Shown one piece after another: positions 1-10,242 of a stretch of DNA of 64,000 nt. The position numbers were made by a program, and so were the translations under genes. The number at the start of each line of letters is the position of its first letter. Position 1 is the stretch's first letter. Source of the DNA: Entophlyctis helioformis (Eukaryota > Chytridiomycota > Chytridiomycetes > Chytridiales > Chytriomycetaceae); assembly GCA_025526915.1 (NCBI GenBank), contig JAHLKH010000006.1, positions 124,001 to 188,000 on the forward strand. The letters are read 5' to 3'. The notes beneath the pieces are model-generated. The model ran no database searches. It was not told the origin of the DNA and was given only the letters and a program-made list of their open reading frames with translations.

Positions 1-959
1 TGTTGTCTGGGCATTTGGCATCGACTTTACTGGCGAGGTGGCCGGCATGCAGTGTTTGAGAGGTTTCTCATCAGGCATCTGCGGTCGTCTGGATATGCCT
101 ATGTGCGTCTGATGCCATGCTGTCCATCCCATCCATCTGTGCACCAACTGACCACACACACACACACACACACACACAGATCTACCGCTGCAATGAGAAC
201 CTGACCAGCCAGATGTGCCCGCAGTGCAAGCAGCGGATCCCATACGAGAACCGCACCAACCTGCGACGCTACGAGTGCATACCATGCAAGACTGTCTACC
301 ACCGCGATGTGCTTGGAGCCACCAACATTGGAATGGTCGCCCTGTGGCATCTGCTCTTTGGACACCGGCCGCTCTACTTGACGCACACCAAAGCCGACAG
401 CAATCCAGCCACGCCAGAGCACCTCAAACGCATCGCAAGAATGCATACTGCCATCAAGCTGCGTGCACGAAATGCTCCGTCTGTTGTCCCACAGCCTCAA
501 ACGCGGAAACACTTCAAGTCGCATGTGGCCTCATGGGACCAGATCAGCCTGCCGTCCTGTGGTATTCAAGACGTGCTGTACAGCAGCGTTCAAGACACGG
601 ACCATCCGTCGTCCAGCAGCGACCAGCACGCAGACAGCCTGCCCTCAAGCCACTTGACCTGCATCCCACACAGTGACTTGTTTGACCACCAACACTTTGA
701 ATCGGGGCACCTCCCGATCGACCTAACGGGTCACTTTTCTAACGATAAAGGTGAGCACCTTGTGGATGTGCCTCGCCTGTCTGTCGTCGCATGCTCGTTG
801 CTGACTCGAACCTGCCATCGTGTGATGTGCGGGCTTGCATTCGACGCCTCTTGCGACGAATTGTATTCCAAAACGCTTGGTAATGGTATGAATATCGGGC
901 CTGAAATGCACAGGTTTAATGAGGTCTCAATGCTTGGAAGAGAGACAGTGAAGAGATGA
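1..959 (+). CDS. Fanzor (eukaryotic TnpB-like) nuclease, 3' part only
   Basis: The window opens inside this gene. Exon bases 1-102 join to 180-959 across a 77-nt intron (GTGCGT...ACACAG), both phase 0. The joined frame shows a typical TnpB/Fanzor C-terminus: a basic stretch (HAVFERFLIRHLRSSGYAY), then NENLTSQMCPQC, a second CxxC (CIPC) 18 residues after the first, completing an OrfB-type zinc ribbon, and the RuvC-III motif YHRDVLGATNI with its catalytic Asp. Members of this family are RNA-guided DNA endonucleases carried by mobile elements; that function is inferred from family, not shown. The Glu of NENLTS may be the rearranged catalytic Glu reported for Fanzors. After the RuvC-III motif the frame stays open for about 200 further residues of Ser/His-rich sequence to a stop at 957-959; Fanzors usually end much sooner, so the true C-terminus is uncertain. 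The RuvC-I/II half and element ends lie upstream of the window. Confidence 0.75.
153..178 (+). repeat. (AC)n microsatellite forming the intron 3' end
   Basis: About 13 AC dinucleotides run directly into the acceptor AG of the Fanzor intron, replacing the usual pyrimidine tract. Confidence 0.9.
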
Positions 960-1015
960 CAATGAAAAGAAGAGAGGGGGAGAACAAGAATCCGAGAGAA
1001 TGAGGAATGTGCTGC

Positions 1016-2553
1016 TTAGCGCCACTGGGCACTCGGAATGCCGGTGGACATGCGGTGGTTGGGGTTGGCCGACGCGCCCATGAGGTTGCTGCCGTTGTTT
1101 CCGTTGGTGAACGATGCTCTGCCACCGGCAGGGCCATTGTTAGTGGTGGTGTTGTTGTTGTTGTAGTTGCTGTAGTTGTTGTTGCCTCCATTGTATGCTG
1201 GACCAGGCTGGTTGCTGTTGTAGGTGTTGTTGTAGTTGCTGCCGGTGCCGCTGTTTCTATTACCAAAGCCGTTCGAGTAATTGGCAGACTGACGAGAAGT
1301 GCTGGATGCGGCCGACTGGAAGCTGGTGCGGTTGCCGTTTCCACCGCCCATGCTGTTCATGTTGCTGCCAGGGTAGCCGTTGAATCCGTTGGACATGCGC
1401 TGGTCTGGCGCAGCATAGTTGGTGTTTCCACCGTACGTGTTGAACGATCCCTGGTTGGAGAATCCGCCAGCGCCAGCCATGCCGCCGATGGGCATGTTGT
1501 CGTTGCCGTTGTTGCCTCCACCAAAGCCAGAGCCAGCAGGGGTCGCGTATCCGGTCATGTTTGGCGGCTGCTGGTGCTGCTGCGGCATCATGCCAGGGCC
1601 ACGCTGGAAGGCGGGCTCCGAGCGCATGCGGCGCAGACCGTCTCCATTGCTGTTGCTGCCGACGACGCTGGGCGAGTCACGGCGCTGGCCCCAGTTTCCA
1701 GGACGATCCGGACGCACCCACTGCTTCTTGGACTTGACCACGACCGGAAAGAAGATGCTGTTCAGCTGGCTCTGTCTGCATGTCCATGCATCCAGTCAGT
1801 CTTGCTGAGAAAGGGCGAATGCATGCAAGCAATGGGCTGTGTGAGTGAGTGTATGTGTGTGCACGTACGCCTTGTAGACATCGTCATGGGTCTCGCCGGT
1901 GATCTGGATGGCGTTCTTCTCTCGGATGAAGGCAATGTCGGTGAAGGTGTCGAGAGCGATCTTGCTGCATGGCGAGGTGCGTTGAGCATCGGGGCAGAGC
2001 AGGGCAGCGTCGAGCATCGAGGAGGATCGAGCGTTGAGCAGCGCAACGGGTCAGTGCAACGGGTCAGTGCACGGCCAGATGCGCAGCGGCGGATGAAACC
2101 AGCACGAGTGCACGAGCACGAGCGTGAGCATGAGCAGTGAACGGACAGACCTGATGGCCTCTGCCTCTGGGCCCGACAGCAGACGCTGCTCGTCCCAGCC
2201 GGGCGGGCAGTAGATGAAGCCGCTGACGTCTGCAGCATTGCGGGGTTGCCGGGTTGCCGGGTTGCCGGGTTGCCGCACACACACAGGCACAGGCAGACGC
2301 ACAAGCAGCGTCAGTGCGGCGTCGAGGCGCTGTTCAAGCGGCGCATTGCGGCCCATGCATCCATCGACGTACCAGTGCCTGCAGAGCCTGCAGCGGCTGC
2401 CGAGGCGTCTGCGGGGGCAGCCAGCGGGGCGGCCGGCGGGGCGTGCATGCTGCGGGTGGCGGGCGTGCCGGGCGTGCTGGCCAGGCTCGCCATGCTGGCC
2501 ATGCTGGCCGAGTGGAGCAGCGTGTGCGCAGGCGGCTCGCCCCAGTTTGACAT
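1016..2553 (-). CDS. Asn/Gly-rich protein with KH-like segment
   Basis: Four exons read in one frame: 2553-2373, 2229-2151, 1964-1869 and 1775-1016, with GT-AG introns whose phases all match. The start MSNWGEPP is the first ATG. Exon 1 encodes an Ala/Ser/Pro-rich leader. Exons 2-4 give a compact part containing SGFIYCPPGWDEQ and then IALDTFTDIAFIREKN followed by AIQITGETHDDVYKA, a beta-alpha pattern like a KH domain's second half. From about residue 130 the protein is low-complexity Asn/Gly/Ser with a basic KSKKQWVRPDRPGNWG motif. I do not recognise an orthologue; an RNA-binding role is only suggested by the KH-like segment and the disordered Asn-rich tail. Its start lies 60 bp from the divergent gene at 2613, so the two share a very short promoter. 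Confidence 0.6.
2243..2274. repeat. GGGTTGCC minisatellite in intron 1
   Basis: Three to four tandem copies of an 8-10 nt GGTTGCCGG unit lie inside the first intron of the Asn/Gly-rich gene, just before its acceptor. Confidence 0.8.
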
Positions 2554-2612
2554 GCGATGATGAGTTGGCGGAGAGCATTTTGTCGAATTCGCCAACTGAA
2601 CACAAACGCCGC

Positions 2613-4568
2613 ATGTGCGACTCGCTGGACTACGACCTCGTGGAGCTGGGCATCGACTGGGCGGCGTCGCCGTGTGCCTCGCCGTGTGCCTCGCCGTGTG
2701 CCTCGCCGTCCACCTCGCCGTGTGCATCTACGGCTGCGCCCTTGCCCAGCCTTGCCGACTCGTTCGAGCTTGTCGATGCGTCCACTGGTGCTTGCAAAGG
2801 AACTCGCGCAGATGCAGATGCAGACGCTGCCAGGCCGCTCTCGCCGCCGCCCTTTGCGTGCCCGTCGCCACACACAGACACACATGCACTCCCACCGCCT
2901 GCGTTTGCTGAGCAGCCCCAGCAGCCTCAACAGCCCCAGCAGCTTCAGCAGCCCCAGCAGCCCCTGTCCGATACCGAGCGTCTCGCTCTTGCGCGCGTCG
3001 TCCAACAAGCTTCCAGCCGCGCTGCGACAACTGCCAGCCTTGCGCTTGCTCACACAGTCCGTCACAAGCCTGCGCTGCTCGTCACTGCCACTGCCACGAC
3101 CACGGCCACTGCTTCGAGCTGCAAGCCGACGCATGTGGCTGCGCCGTCTGCATCGCACCAAGCCTTTGCACCGACCAGCCACTGGGCAGCCACCAGACTC
3201 GAGTGGGCTGCTGCACGCATCCATGAGGCACTGCTGTCCCTGGCTCGCTGTGTCCGGCAGATCGCGCTGCATCAGGACGTTGTGCGAGTCGCGCTCGTGT
3301 TCTCCATGCTCGTCCTGTACATCTGGGCAAATGCGCTCACGACACCGTCGTCATCGCCAGCAGCCCTCGCCACAAAGCACAGCCTCGTCGCCAGTCCCAC
3401 GCTGAACGCCAGCATGAGCCAGCCTGCCGCGACGCTTGGCTGTGCGAATCTTGAGTCTGACAGGCTGCCGTCTGCCTCCAGCGAGCAGCAGCGTTCCTCA
3501 GTTAGTCAGCTGGACCTGCACGACCACAATCAGTCAGACAAGAGCCAAGACACCGAGCGCATTGTCCACGACACGCTTACTCTGTCGCCAGATCCAGACT
3601 CAGATGGTAACTATGTCATGCATATCGAAGCACCAGCCGTCGCCGTTGGCCGTGGCACTGGCAGTGGTGGTGGTGATAACGACGATTCCATGCCGATCGC
3701 TTCCCAAGTGCCTGATGCCATAGCCATGCATCCATCCGCATGTGGTGATGCTCGCATTCTCATGAACGGAATGGCTTGCCAAGCATCCTGCGACGGCCGT
3801 CAGTCTTGCTTCGATCACGATCGTGGGATGGCGAATGGTCTGCGTCACGTACCAACACCAAACGAGGACAGTGATGCTCCCACTGCAGCCGTGTCTCCTT
3901 TGCCGGCGGATGCAGACGACCAGTCGTTAGGCACGGCTAGTCACGCATACGAGTTTCTTGACTCACTCCAAAGCCAGCCACGAGACAGTCAGTCTGATGA
4001 TGCACATGCTGATGACCAGGATCAGGATGACAGCAGCCATGATGATCTGCTGCCGCTTGGCGACGCTGTTGCGTGTCTTGCCGGCGACCTGGCGTCTCTG
4101 TTGCGCAGATCGGCCAGCCCGTTCCTGACTGACAAGCTCGACCAGCAGCTGGCCGCACTGCAAACGTCCGCCAGCACTCGCGACTGCCACGCATCTGCGG
4201 CTGCTCCTGACGCAGGCGAGTCAGGCAAGGCAGGCAACACCAAGACTAGCCGCACTGAAGGAGACGGCACGGCGTCTTGGTTCACGTTCGTCGTGGTTCG
4301 AGAGAGAGTGGAGTCCCTTCTTCCTGGCTGGGCCAAAACACGAGCCGTCACCTCGATCGTTCGTGGCGTGCCCCGCCTCGCGATCAAGACGGCAGCCAAG
4401 GTCAAGCAGCGTCTCCGTGTCGTCGCCGGCCGTCTGCGCGACCAGGCCAAGCAGATCCCGCAGCGTCTCCACAAGATTGGCGGCATGATGGCTTCGTTCC
4501 GTCGCCGGATTGTGGCTGCTGCGTCTGCGGCGACTGCTGCCTACCGATCTGCCGCCGACACCGAGTGA
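2613..4568 (+). CDS. single-pass membrane protein, low-complexity ectodomains
   Basis: An uninterrupted 651-codon frame. I chose the ATG at 2613 (MCDSLDYDLVELGIDWA) because codons further upstream overlap the divergent gene's first exon. Residues about 20-40 are four SPCA/SPST repeats; about 100-117 is a PQQPQQ tract; near residues 224-243 is one hydrophobic helix (VALVFSMLVLYIWANAL). The rest is acidic, Asp/Ser-rich and probably disordered, until a basic amphipathic C-terminus (about 570-640; e.g. RLAIKTAAKVKQRLRVVAGR) that could bind membranes. No catalytic motif and no recognisable family. A poly(A) signal follows 18 bp after the stop. That it is a real gene rests on length, the conserved-looking C-terminus and the poly(A) signal. 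Confidence 0.65.
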   Translation: MCDSLDYDLVELGIDWAASPCASPCASPCASPSTSPCASTAAPLPSLADSFELVDASTGACKGTRADADADAARPLSPPPFACPSPHTDTHALPPPAFAEQPQQPQQPQQLQQPQQPLSDTERLALARVVQQASSRAATTASLALAHTVRHKPALLVTATATTTATASSCKPTHVAAPSASHQAFAPTSHWAATRLEWAAARIHEALLSLARCVRQIALHQDVVRVALVFSMLVLYIWANALTTPSSSPAALATKHSLVASPTLNASMSQPAATLGCANLESDRLPSASSEQQRSSVSQLDLHDHNQSDKSQDTERIVHDTLTLSPDPDSDGNYVMHIEAPAVAVGRGTGSGGGDNDDSMPIASQVPDAIAMHPSACGDARILMNGMACQASCDGRQSCFDHDRGMANGLRHVPTPNEDSDAPTAAVSPLPADADDQSLGTASHAYEFLDSLQSQPRDSQSDDAHADDQDQDDSSHDDLLPLGDAVACLAGDLASLLRRSASPFLTDKLDQQLAALQTSASTRDCHASAAAPDAGESGKAGNTKTSRTEGDGTASWFTFVVVRERVESLLPGWAKTRAVTSIVRGVPRLAIKTAAKVKQRLRVVAGRLRDQAKQIPQRLHKIGGMMASFRRRIVAAASAATAAYRSAADTE

Positions 4569-4586
4569 TCCTGGACGGCCTTGCAC

Positions 4587-4592
4587 AATAAA
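4587..4592 (+). promoter_or_regulatory. poly(A) signal AATAAA
   Basis: A canonical AATAAA lies 18 bp after the stop of the membrane-protein gene and 31 bp before the next gene's first ATG, showing tight same-strand spacing. Confidence 0.75.
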
Positions 4593-4622
4593 CTCTCACT
4601 TACTTCCCGTTGACGCTTCCCC

Positions 4623-6645
4623 GTGATGCATCGCCGTTCAAGCGGTGGCTCTGTGCCAAACACAGGCTCTGCTGGTCCGAGTGCACAGCAGCCTGCAGCA
4701 AGCTCCCATAGCAAGCAGCCGCAGCCGCAGCCGCATGCCCATCGACGTCCACGGCCAGCAGCCGCAGTCACGCTCGCAGACATGATCGTGACTGCGGTCG
4801 CCGAGCGCCAACAGCAACCAGCAATCTTGGCAAGAGCGAGAGCCGAGCTGCCACCGTCGGCAACAGCATCCAGGCACTCTGCAGCAACGCAGCGACCGCC
4901 GCCATCACAACAACCGCCACTGCCACCGCCTGCGCCAGCCAGATTCCGAGGCTTCCAACCGCTTGTCGCCAAACCAAAGAAGCTGTCTCGGGTCAAGCAG
5001 ACGGTGGTCGAGCAGCGCCAGCGATCGTCCACACTCGCAGTGTCCAGCCAGACCAACGCCGACGATCCACAAGGCCTGCATTCCGACGAGCTGCTGGCCG
5101 GGGATCACACCGATGCAAGCAGCATGGACGGTCTCGCCAATACGTTGGATGAACTCGACGCCGGACAGCAAGAGGATCAGCTGCCAACGACCGAGACTGC
5201 CGATCGGGACACTGAGCCAGCCAGTGTGCTCACACACCTGGAGGCATGGACAGACGATGCCCGAGGCGTGTGGATACCGCCGCACCCACAACTGCAGCTG
5301 CAACACCTTATCGAGCCGGAGCTGGCAGAGGCGGCCAGTCAAGAGTGTCCGCAGCACGTGCAGCTGGCTCTCCAGCGCATCGAGCCACGCGATCGTCGCG
5401 AGTGTCGCGGATATGTCAGCCAGCTAGTTACACCCGACTTTGAGGCGTTGGTCACACAGTTCTTGGCCATGGTCTGCAGCGCACATGCCAAGATGCAGCG
5501 TTTAAAGCCACTCAAGGTAGGCAGGATTCCGTAGATCGCATTTAAAAAGTCTGGGTGTCGCAGAGACTTGTTGGCCTGCCATCGGTCGGCTGACATGGCA
5601 TGCGTCTTGTCAACGTGCAGGCAAAGAGCCACCGGAGAATCGTGAATGGGCTGCGCGAAGTGGGTCGTGCTGTGCGATCTCGCAAGGCAAAGATGGTCAT
5701 TGTGGCTGTCAACATCGAGCCTGGTCCAGGAAACAGTACGTCTGCTGCAGGCTTTCCGTCATGAATGCATCGTGCCAATGCTAACCTGTTGAGCGGGATG
5801 CACCAGAGGGTCTGGATGCCGTCACGAGCGAGGTGCTTGACATGGCGCGACGTGCCAATGTGCCGCTCGTGTTTGCACATTCGCGGCGGTCGCTTGCCAA
5901 GACGGGTCTGTCCCAGATGGCTGGCATCTCCAACGCGGTCTCGTGTGTCGCTGTGCTCAACCCCGAGGGATTCGAGCCAACGTTCCAAAAGCTGCTGACT
6001 AAGGCGCAGCGGCTGCGAGTGGCATGGCGCGATGCATTTTGCATGCGGATGCCCAGCATGACCCATCCACGCAACGAGACGCCGCTGTGGGTTGCAGCAT
6101 GGTACGGCGCGTGTGATGGTCAAGTTGTGCGGCAGTGCGTCGCCAATGGATGGTCGCTTGATGAGCCCGATGCAGTAGGCGGCGAGACACCGCTGATGGT
6201 CGCTGTGGCGCATGGGTTTGTGTCCAATGCCACTGCACTGCTGGACGCTGGCGCAGATGTGATGCTAAAGTCGTTTGCGGGATCAACGGTGCTGCATGTG
6301 GCTGCCAAGACTGCGCAGGAACGCGGACCGCGCGTTGCTGGTGCACTGAAGCTGGCTCTCAGCGATGCATCCGTAAATGCATCGCGCTCAGCAGCATCTG
6401 GCGCATCCGTGAATGCATCACGCCACAACAAGCAGTTGCAGAGCCAGCATCAGCAGCCAGCAATGGACGATGCTGAGCAGCAGGCTCGCGAAGAAGAGGG
6501 CCAGGACGCCGTCGTGGTGATTGTACGCGCGATCCTCTGCCGTATGGCACCAGCAATGCGGCAGCGGCTGGTTGGCATGCGAGACTATGCCGGCAAGCAG
6601 GCGCTGGATCTGTGTCTGGTTGCCAACGACGCGCCGCAGCAATAA
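4623..6645 (+). CDS. SECIS-binding protein 2-like L7Ae protein with ankyrin-like C-terminus
   Basis: Exons 4623-5516, 5621-5735 and 5807-6645 join in frame to about 615 residues. The intron at 5736-5806 carries a GCTAAC branch site. Residues 1-110 are Gln/Pro-rich. Near residue 120 is a basic segment (KPKKLSRVKQTVVEQRQ) resembling the SBP2 SID region. Residues about 270-410 match the SBP2/SBP2L RNA-binding domain: a helical lead (YVSQLVTPDFEALV), then RRIVNGLREV (nearly identical to the vertebrate signature), KAKMVIVAVNIEP, NKGLDAVTSEVLDMARR and NVPLVFAHSRRSLAK. Known SBP2 binds SECIS elements to recode UGA as selenocysteine. Residues about 425-508 look like two or three ankyrin repeats (ETPLWVAAWYG; GETPLMVAVAHG; STVLHVAAK), an unusual addition. 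Two ATGs (4623, 4626) are possible. The alternative is another L7Ae-type RNA-binding protein. The stop codon overlaps an AATAAA. Confidence 0.7.
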
Positions 6646-6646
6646 A
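6641..6646 (+). promoter_or_regulatory. poly(A) signal overlapping the stop
   Basis: AATAAA includes the TAA stop of the SBP2-like gene, so a very short 3' UTR is expected if it is used. Confidence 0.6.
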
Positions 6647-7991
6647 GCGACTGCGCCACACCTTTGCTTCAAATAGAGCGAGCCGCAACTTTTTTTGTTT
6701 GCGCACCGACACTGAAAGGTGAGGCGTCACTGTACCGGCAGTTGCTGCAAGGGAGGCGGCAGAGACGGCAGAGACGGCAGAGCCTGGGCACGCACATGAC
6801 GAGTCGGTCTTTAGACCATCCGCGGCCAATCCTGACGATACAAAACATGCACCACCATCTGATGCATGCAACCACACGCCGTCTGCGTTTCTGCTCGCTC
6901 CCGCACGCCCACGACCGCAACCACGCCTTGTGCTGTTTACTGACTCGTGCGCCATGTCCTTCTGTCTGTCTGTCTGTCTGTCTGTCTGTCGTGCTGTGTC
7001 CACCGCTTACCCTCGCTCGGTCTGGACGCTCGCCTTGTAGCCTGCAGCAGCCCATCTGGCCACTGGCACACTCTGCCTCCACAACGTAAGCACACTCTCG
7101 GTGCTCCTTTCGGAAGCGAGCGACAGGCGTTGCCAGGCGGTGATGGGTGTGGGCGGGAATGATGAGATAACGAGTACGAAGCCAGTTCTGCTACTGATTC
7201 AGTATGAAAGATAACCGTACCAATCGTCTCCTGACCCACCACACCACACCACCGCTTGGCTTGGCCTGTCTTGGCTTGGCTTGATCTGATCTGTATGGGA
7301 TGGCACCGATGACTGACTCTTTGCTTCTCTCATCGTGCTGATACAGTCTGGAGGCGCCGTGTTCCTGTTGCCATCTGGGCACCACGACTGCTCCGCGGCT
7401 ACTCTTTTTCCCAAACTGTAAGCACCCACTTCTCATCCACACCCCTCCCGTTGCACAACGCGCAGGCACACGCGAACAAGTGATGGTTTTATACCTCATC
7501 CGTGTTTCACCCGAGTCTCACATTGACGACAAAACGAGGCTGATGTTCGCGATGCTTTGCCGCCTTGTGCTTGCCTATGCGTGATGGCGAGTGCACGCCT
7601 GATGACTAACACGCCGCTCGCAGTGCCTTGAATGCCTCTGAACCTTGCATTGTACATGTTGCATCCACCGAAACTTATTAGTGAGGCATCATTAGCGCTG
7701 CCGCTTTTGTCTCGATTCCCGTTTCGAAGAATAACGTGGTGCGTTTTAGAACTCTATGCTGATCACAATGAGGCGTAGAGTGTCAGACGACCCATAAATC
7801 TCTTGAATGAATCGTCTTGTTGTATACTGCCACCTGAACTGCATTCCAGATGCTCCATCAGTCGCGATCCAGTCTATTACCCATGCCGCTGATCTGCTGG
7901 CTGGATCTGCTCGGCATGGCGTATTCTGTGGTTGCCAATGCTCGAGGGGTTTGAGTCGGCATTGACGTTTGGGCCTTCCTTCCAACACACC
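6647..7991. other. intergenic, no supported gene
   Basis: No frame here has convincing protein character. It holds a GGCAGAGAC minisatellite (6756-6783), a (TCTG)n tract (6961-6990), repeated GGCTTGGC words near 7255-7285, and presumably the MAF1 promoter. Open frames are antisense or microsatellite translations. Confidence 0.6.
6961..6990. repeat. (TCTG)n microsatellite
   Basis: Seven to eight perfect TCTG units; no spacers, so not a CRISPR array. Confidence 0.95.
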
Positions 7992-9503
7992 ATGAAATAC
8001 CTCGGGTTCGAGTCGCTGGAGAAGATCAACAACGTGCTGTCCTGCATCGACACGGGCGACTCGCGGATATTCGGCAGGATAGAGGCCTACTCCTGTGCGT
8101 GCGAGCACCGTCCTGGCTGTGTCTGGCTGGCTGGCTGGCTGGCTGGCTGTCCATGCCAGCCCATCCGCCCTGTTTCGTCTGCCTCGGCCAGCCACGGCGC
8201 TGAGCCTATTAAGCTCTGCCGGAACAAGCCGCTTGGCTGGGCCGACTGCGAGACGGCGGCTGTTGCCTGACGGCAAGCCTTTGCGTCTGCCGGCCTGGCT
8301 GTGTGTGTCTGCACCTTGCTGCCGCTGACCCTCGCTCTCTGGCTGTCTCATGGCTGTCTCACGGCTCTCCCACGGCTCTCCCACGGCTGTCTCACGGGTC
8401 CTCGGGCTGGGTCCTCCTGCCAAATCGGTGGCACGCCAAACGCTTGACTTGGCTGCTTGGCCGCCTGGCTGGCTGGCTGCATGACAAATCAATGCATCCA
8501 TGGCTGTGTGTGTGGGCATCAACGGCAGGCAAGAATACGGGCGAAGACAAGAAGCTCAAGCAACACATTGAAACAAAGTACGACGACGAGCTCATATCGC
8601 CCGGATCCTTCAGCTACGGACACTTGTCGCCCGTGTCTCCCTTTGGCCCGCTCTCCCAACCAACGTCCCGCAAGACTCTCTTCTACCTGCTGGCCACGCT
8701 CAACGCCGCCTATCCCGACTACGACTTTAGGTGGGTATCTGCCAGACACTCTGCGGATGCATCCATCCAGGCACCCGCCCATGCAGCAGCATCGCCTGTC
8801 AACGACCGCCGCCGGCTGACTGGTTGACTGGCTGGCTGACTGGTTATGCTTTCCTGGCCAACGGCGGATCATCAACGCCACATTTGCCCAATCGCACCAT
8901 ACATCGCCATCGCAAACGCAAACGCACCACCCCACAGCGATGTCAAGCCAGAGTACTTTACCAAGATCCCTGCCATTGGCCTGGCCGTCAACTCGGTCAA
9001 CAACATGTTTCTGGTGCACCTGGGCGACAAGAACTCTGCAGAAACCGTGGGCACGTCCATCTGGGCAGCCATTGACGAGGCCGCCGAGATGAAGGACTGC
9101 GACATCTACTCGTTCAACCCAGACCGCGATCTCGAGCCGGACGCAGAAGAGGGCAATCTCTGGAGCTTCTACTTTTTCTTCTTCAACCGGCGGCTTAAAC
9201 GGATGGTCTTTTTCACATGCCGCTCGGTCAGGTGAGAGATGGGATCTGCATGCTTGTCCTGGGTCTTGTCGTCTTGCAACGCGGAAGCATCTTTGATGGA
9301 TCCTGCCATGTGGCTGACCGCAGTCTGTCGGCTTGTGCTGTGTATGCAGTCTCATGGCACCCATGCAGCCAGAGGAAGAGAACTCGGTGTACCTCTTGTC
9401 GGACTCGGACGTAGACATTGGGATGGACGGCTACGACCTCAAAAAGTCTCCAAGCTACTCGTACGAGCAGTACATCATGCAGCCCTTCCAGATGGACATC
9501 TGA
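7992..9503 (+). CDS. MAF1: MAF1, repressor of RNA polymerase III
   Basis: Four exons, 7992-8094, 8529-8730, 8938-9231 and 9350-9503, give 250 residues with matching phases. The N-terminus MKYLGFESLEKINNVLS and DSRIFGRIEAYSCK is the conserved Maf1 A region. After a short linker come TSRKTLFYLLATLN and PDYDFS (B region), then CDIYSFNPD and LWSFYFFFFNRRLKRMVFF (C region). The protein ends with an acidic stretch and YEQYIMQPFQMDI. Maf1 binds Pol III and blocks tRNA and 5S transcription when nutrients are short; its phosphorylation state controls nuclear entry. Intron 1 is unusually long for this genome (434 nt) because of (GGCT)n and CTGTCTCACGG-type repeats. The next interpretable gene is the minus-strand secreted repeat protein, so this gene is convergent with it. 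Confidence 0.93.
8122..8149. repeat. (CTGG)n tetranucleotide repeat in MAF1 intron 1
   Basis: About seven perfect CTGG units; shorter runs recur at 8465-8480 in the same intron. Confidence 0.9.
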
Positions 9504-10242
9504 TCTACATACGTTCCTCCTCCTTTCTTCTGTTCTCTTTTCTGCGCCATCTCGGTTTACATTTGTTTGAATTGCTGTGAAGCACGGATCCATCCATCCA
9601 TCCCCTCGTTCTACATTCATCCGCATACAATCATGCTCGTTCGTGTGCATGGCAGTCGTGTCCATTCCTCTGAAGTGGCGGCGATGGCTGGCCTCTTGTT
9701 CAACCTGTTCCTCGACGACAACCTCGATGGCATCCCAGAGATCCGCTCGACGCGATCGTCCAACAAGTGCCATTGCATCGCACGAGGATGTTGGACATGC
9801 ACCGACACGGCATGCCACGGTGCACAGTGTGGCTGGCGTGATGAGCTTGACGTGGGGGCAGCATACAGTGCGGAGCAGATGGGCTCTCTACGATGGGTTG
9901 AGCGGATTTGCTGCAAGCGTCACTTGTGGTGATCCGGTCCGAGCTCTGGGTGATTGAGCAGCGAGCTGTTGGGCAGGATACCTATGCAGCTTTGCAGTCC
10001 AGCCCGGCTTTCCTTTTGCCAGCTTTGTGAGCTTGTGCTGGCCGAAAGCAGCGTCATGAAGGATCAACAAGATCTCTGGTCGGTTGTAAAGATGTATTGG
10101 CAAAGGTGGATAAGAATAGTGGATGCAATGTAGTGTGGCAGCAAGTCGGCACCGTCAAGGAGTGGTGCCGCTCAGTCTCTGTCCGTGGAAGCGCTGACAG
10201 CGGCAGCCGCAAGCGCGTCTAAACCAACGCGTGGTCGTCCGC
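9504..10242. other. intergenic between convergent genes
   Basis: It contains the 3' flanks of MAF1 and of the minus-strand repeat protein. I see no frame with recognisable protein features and no RNA gene. Confidence 0.5.

Noticed and set aside
6961..6990. Regular short repeats resembling a CRISPR array
   Set aside because: Perfect tetranucleotide microsatellite without spacers, in a eukaryotic genome.
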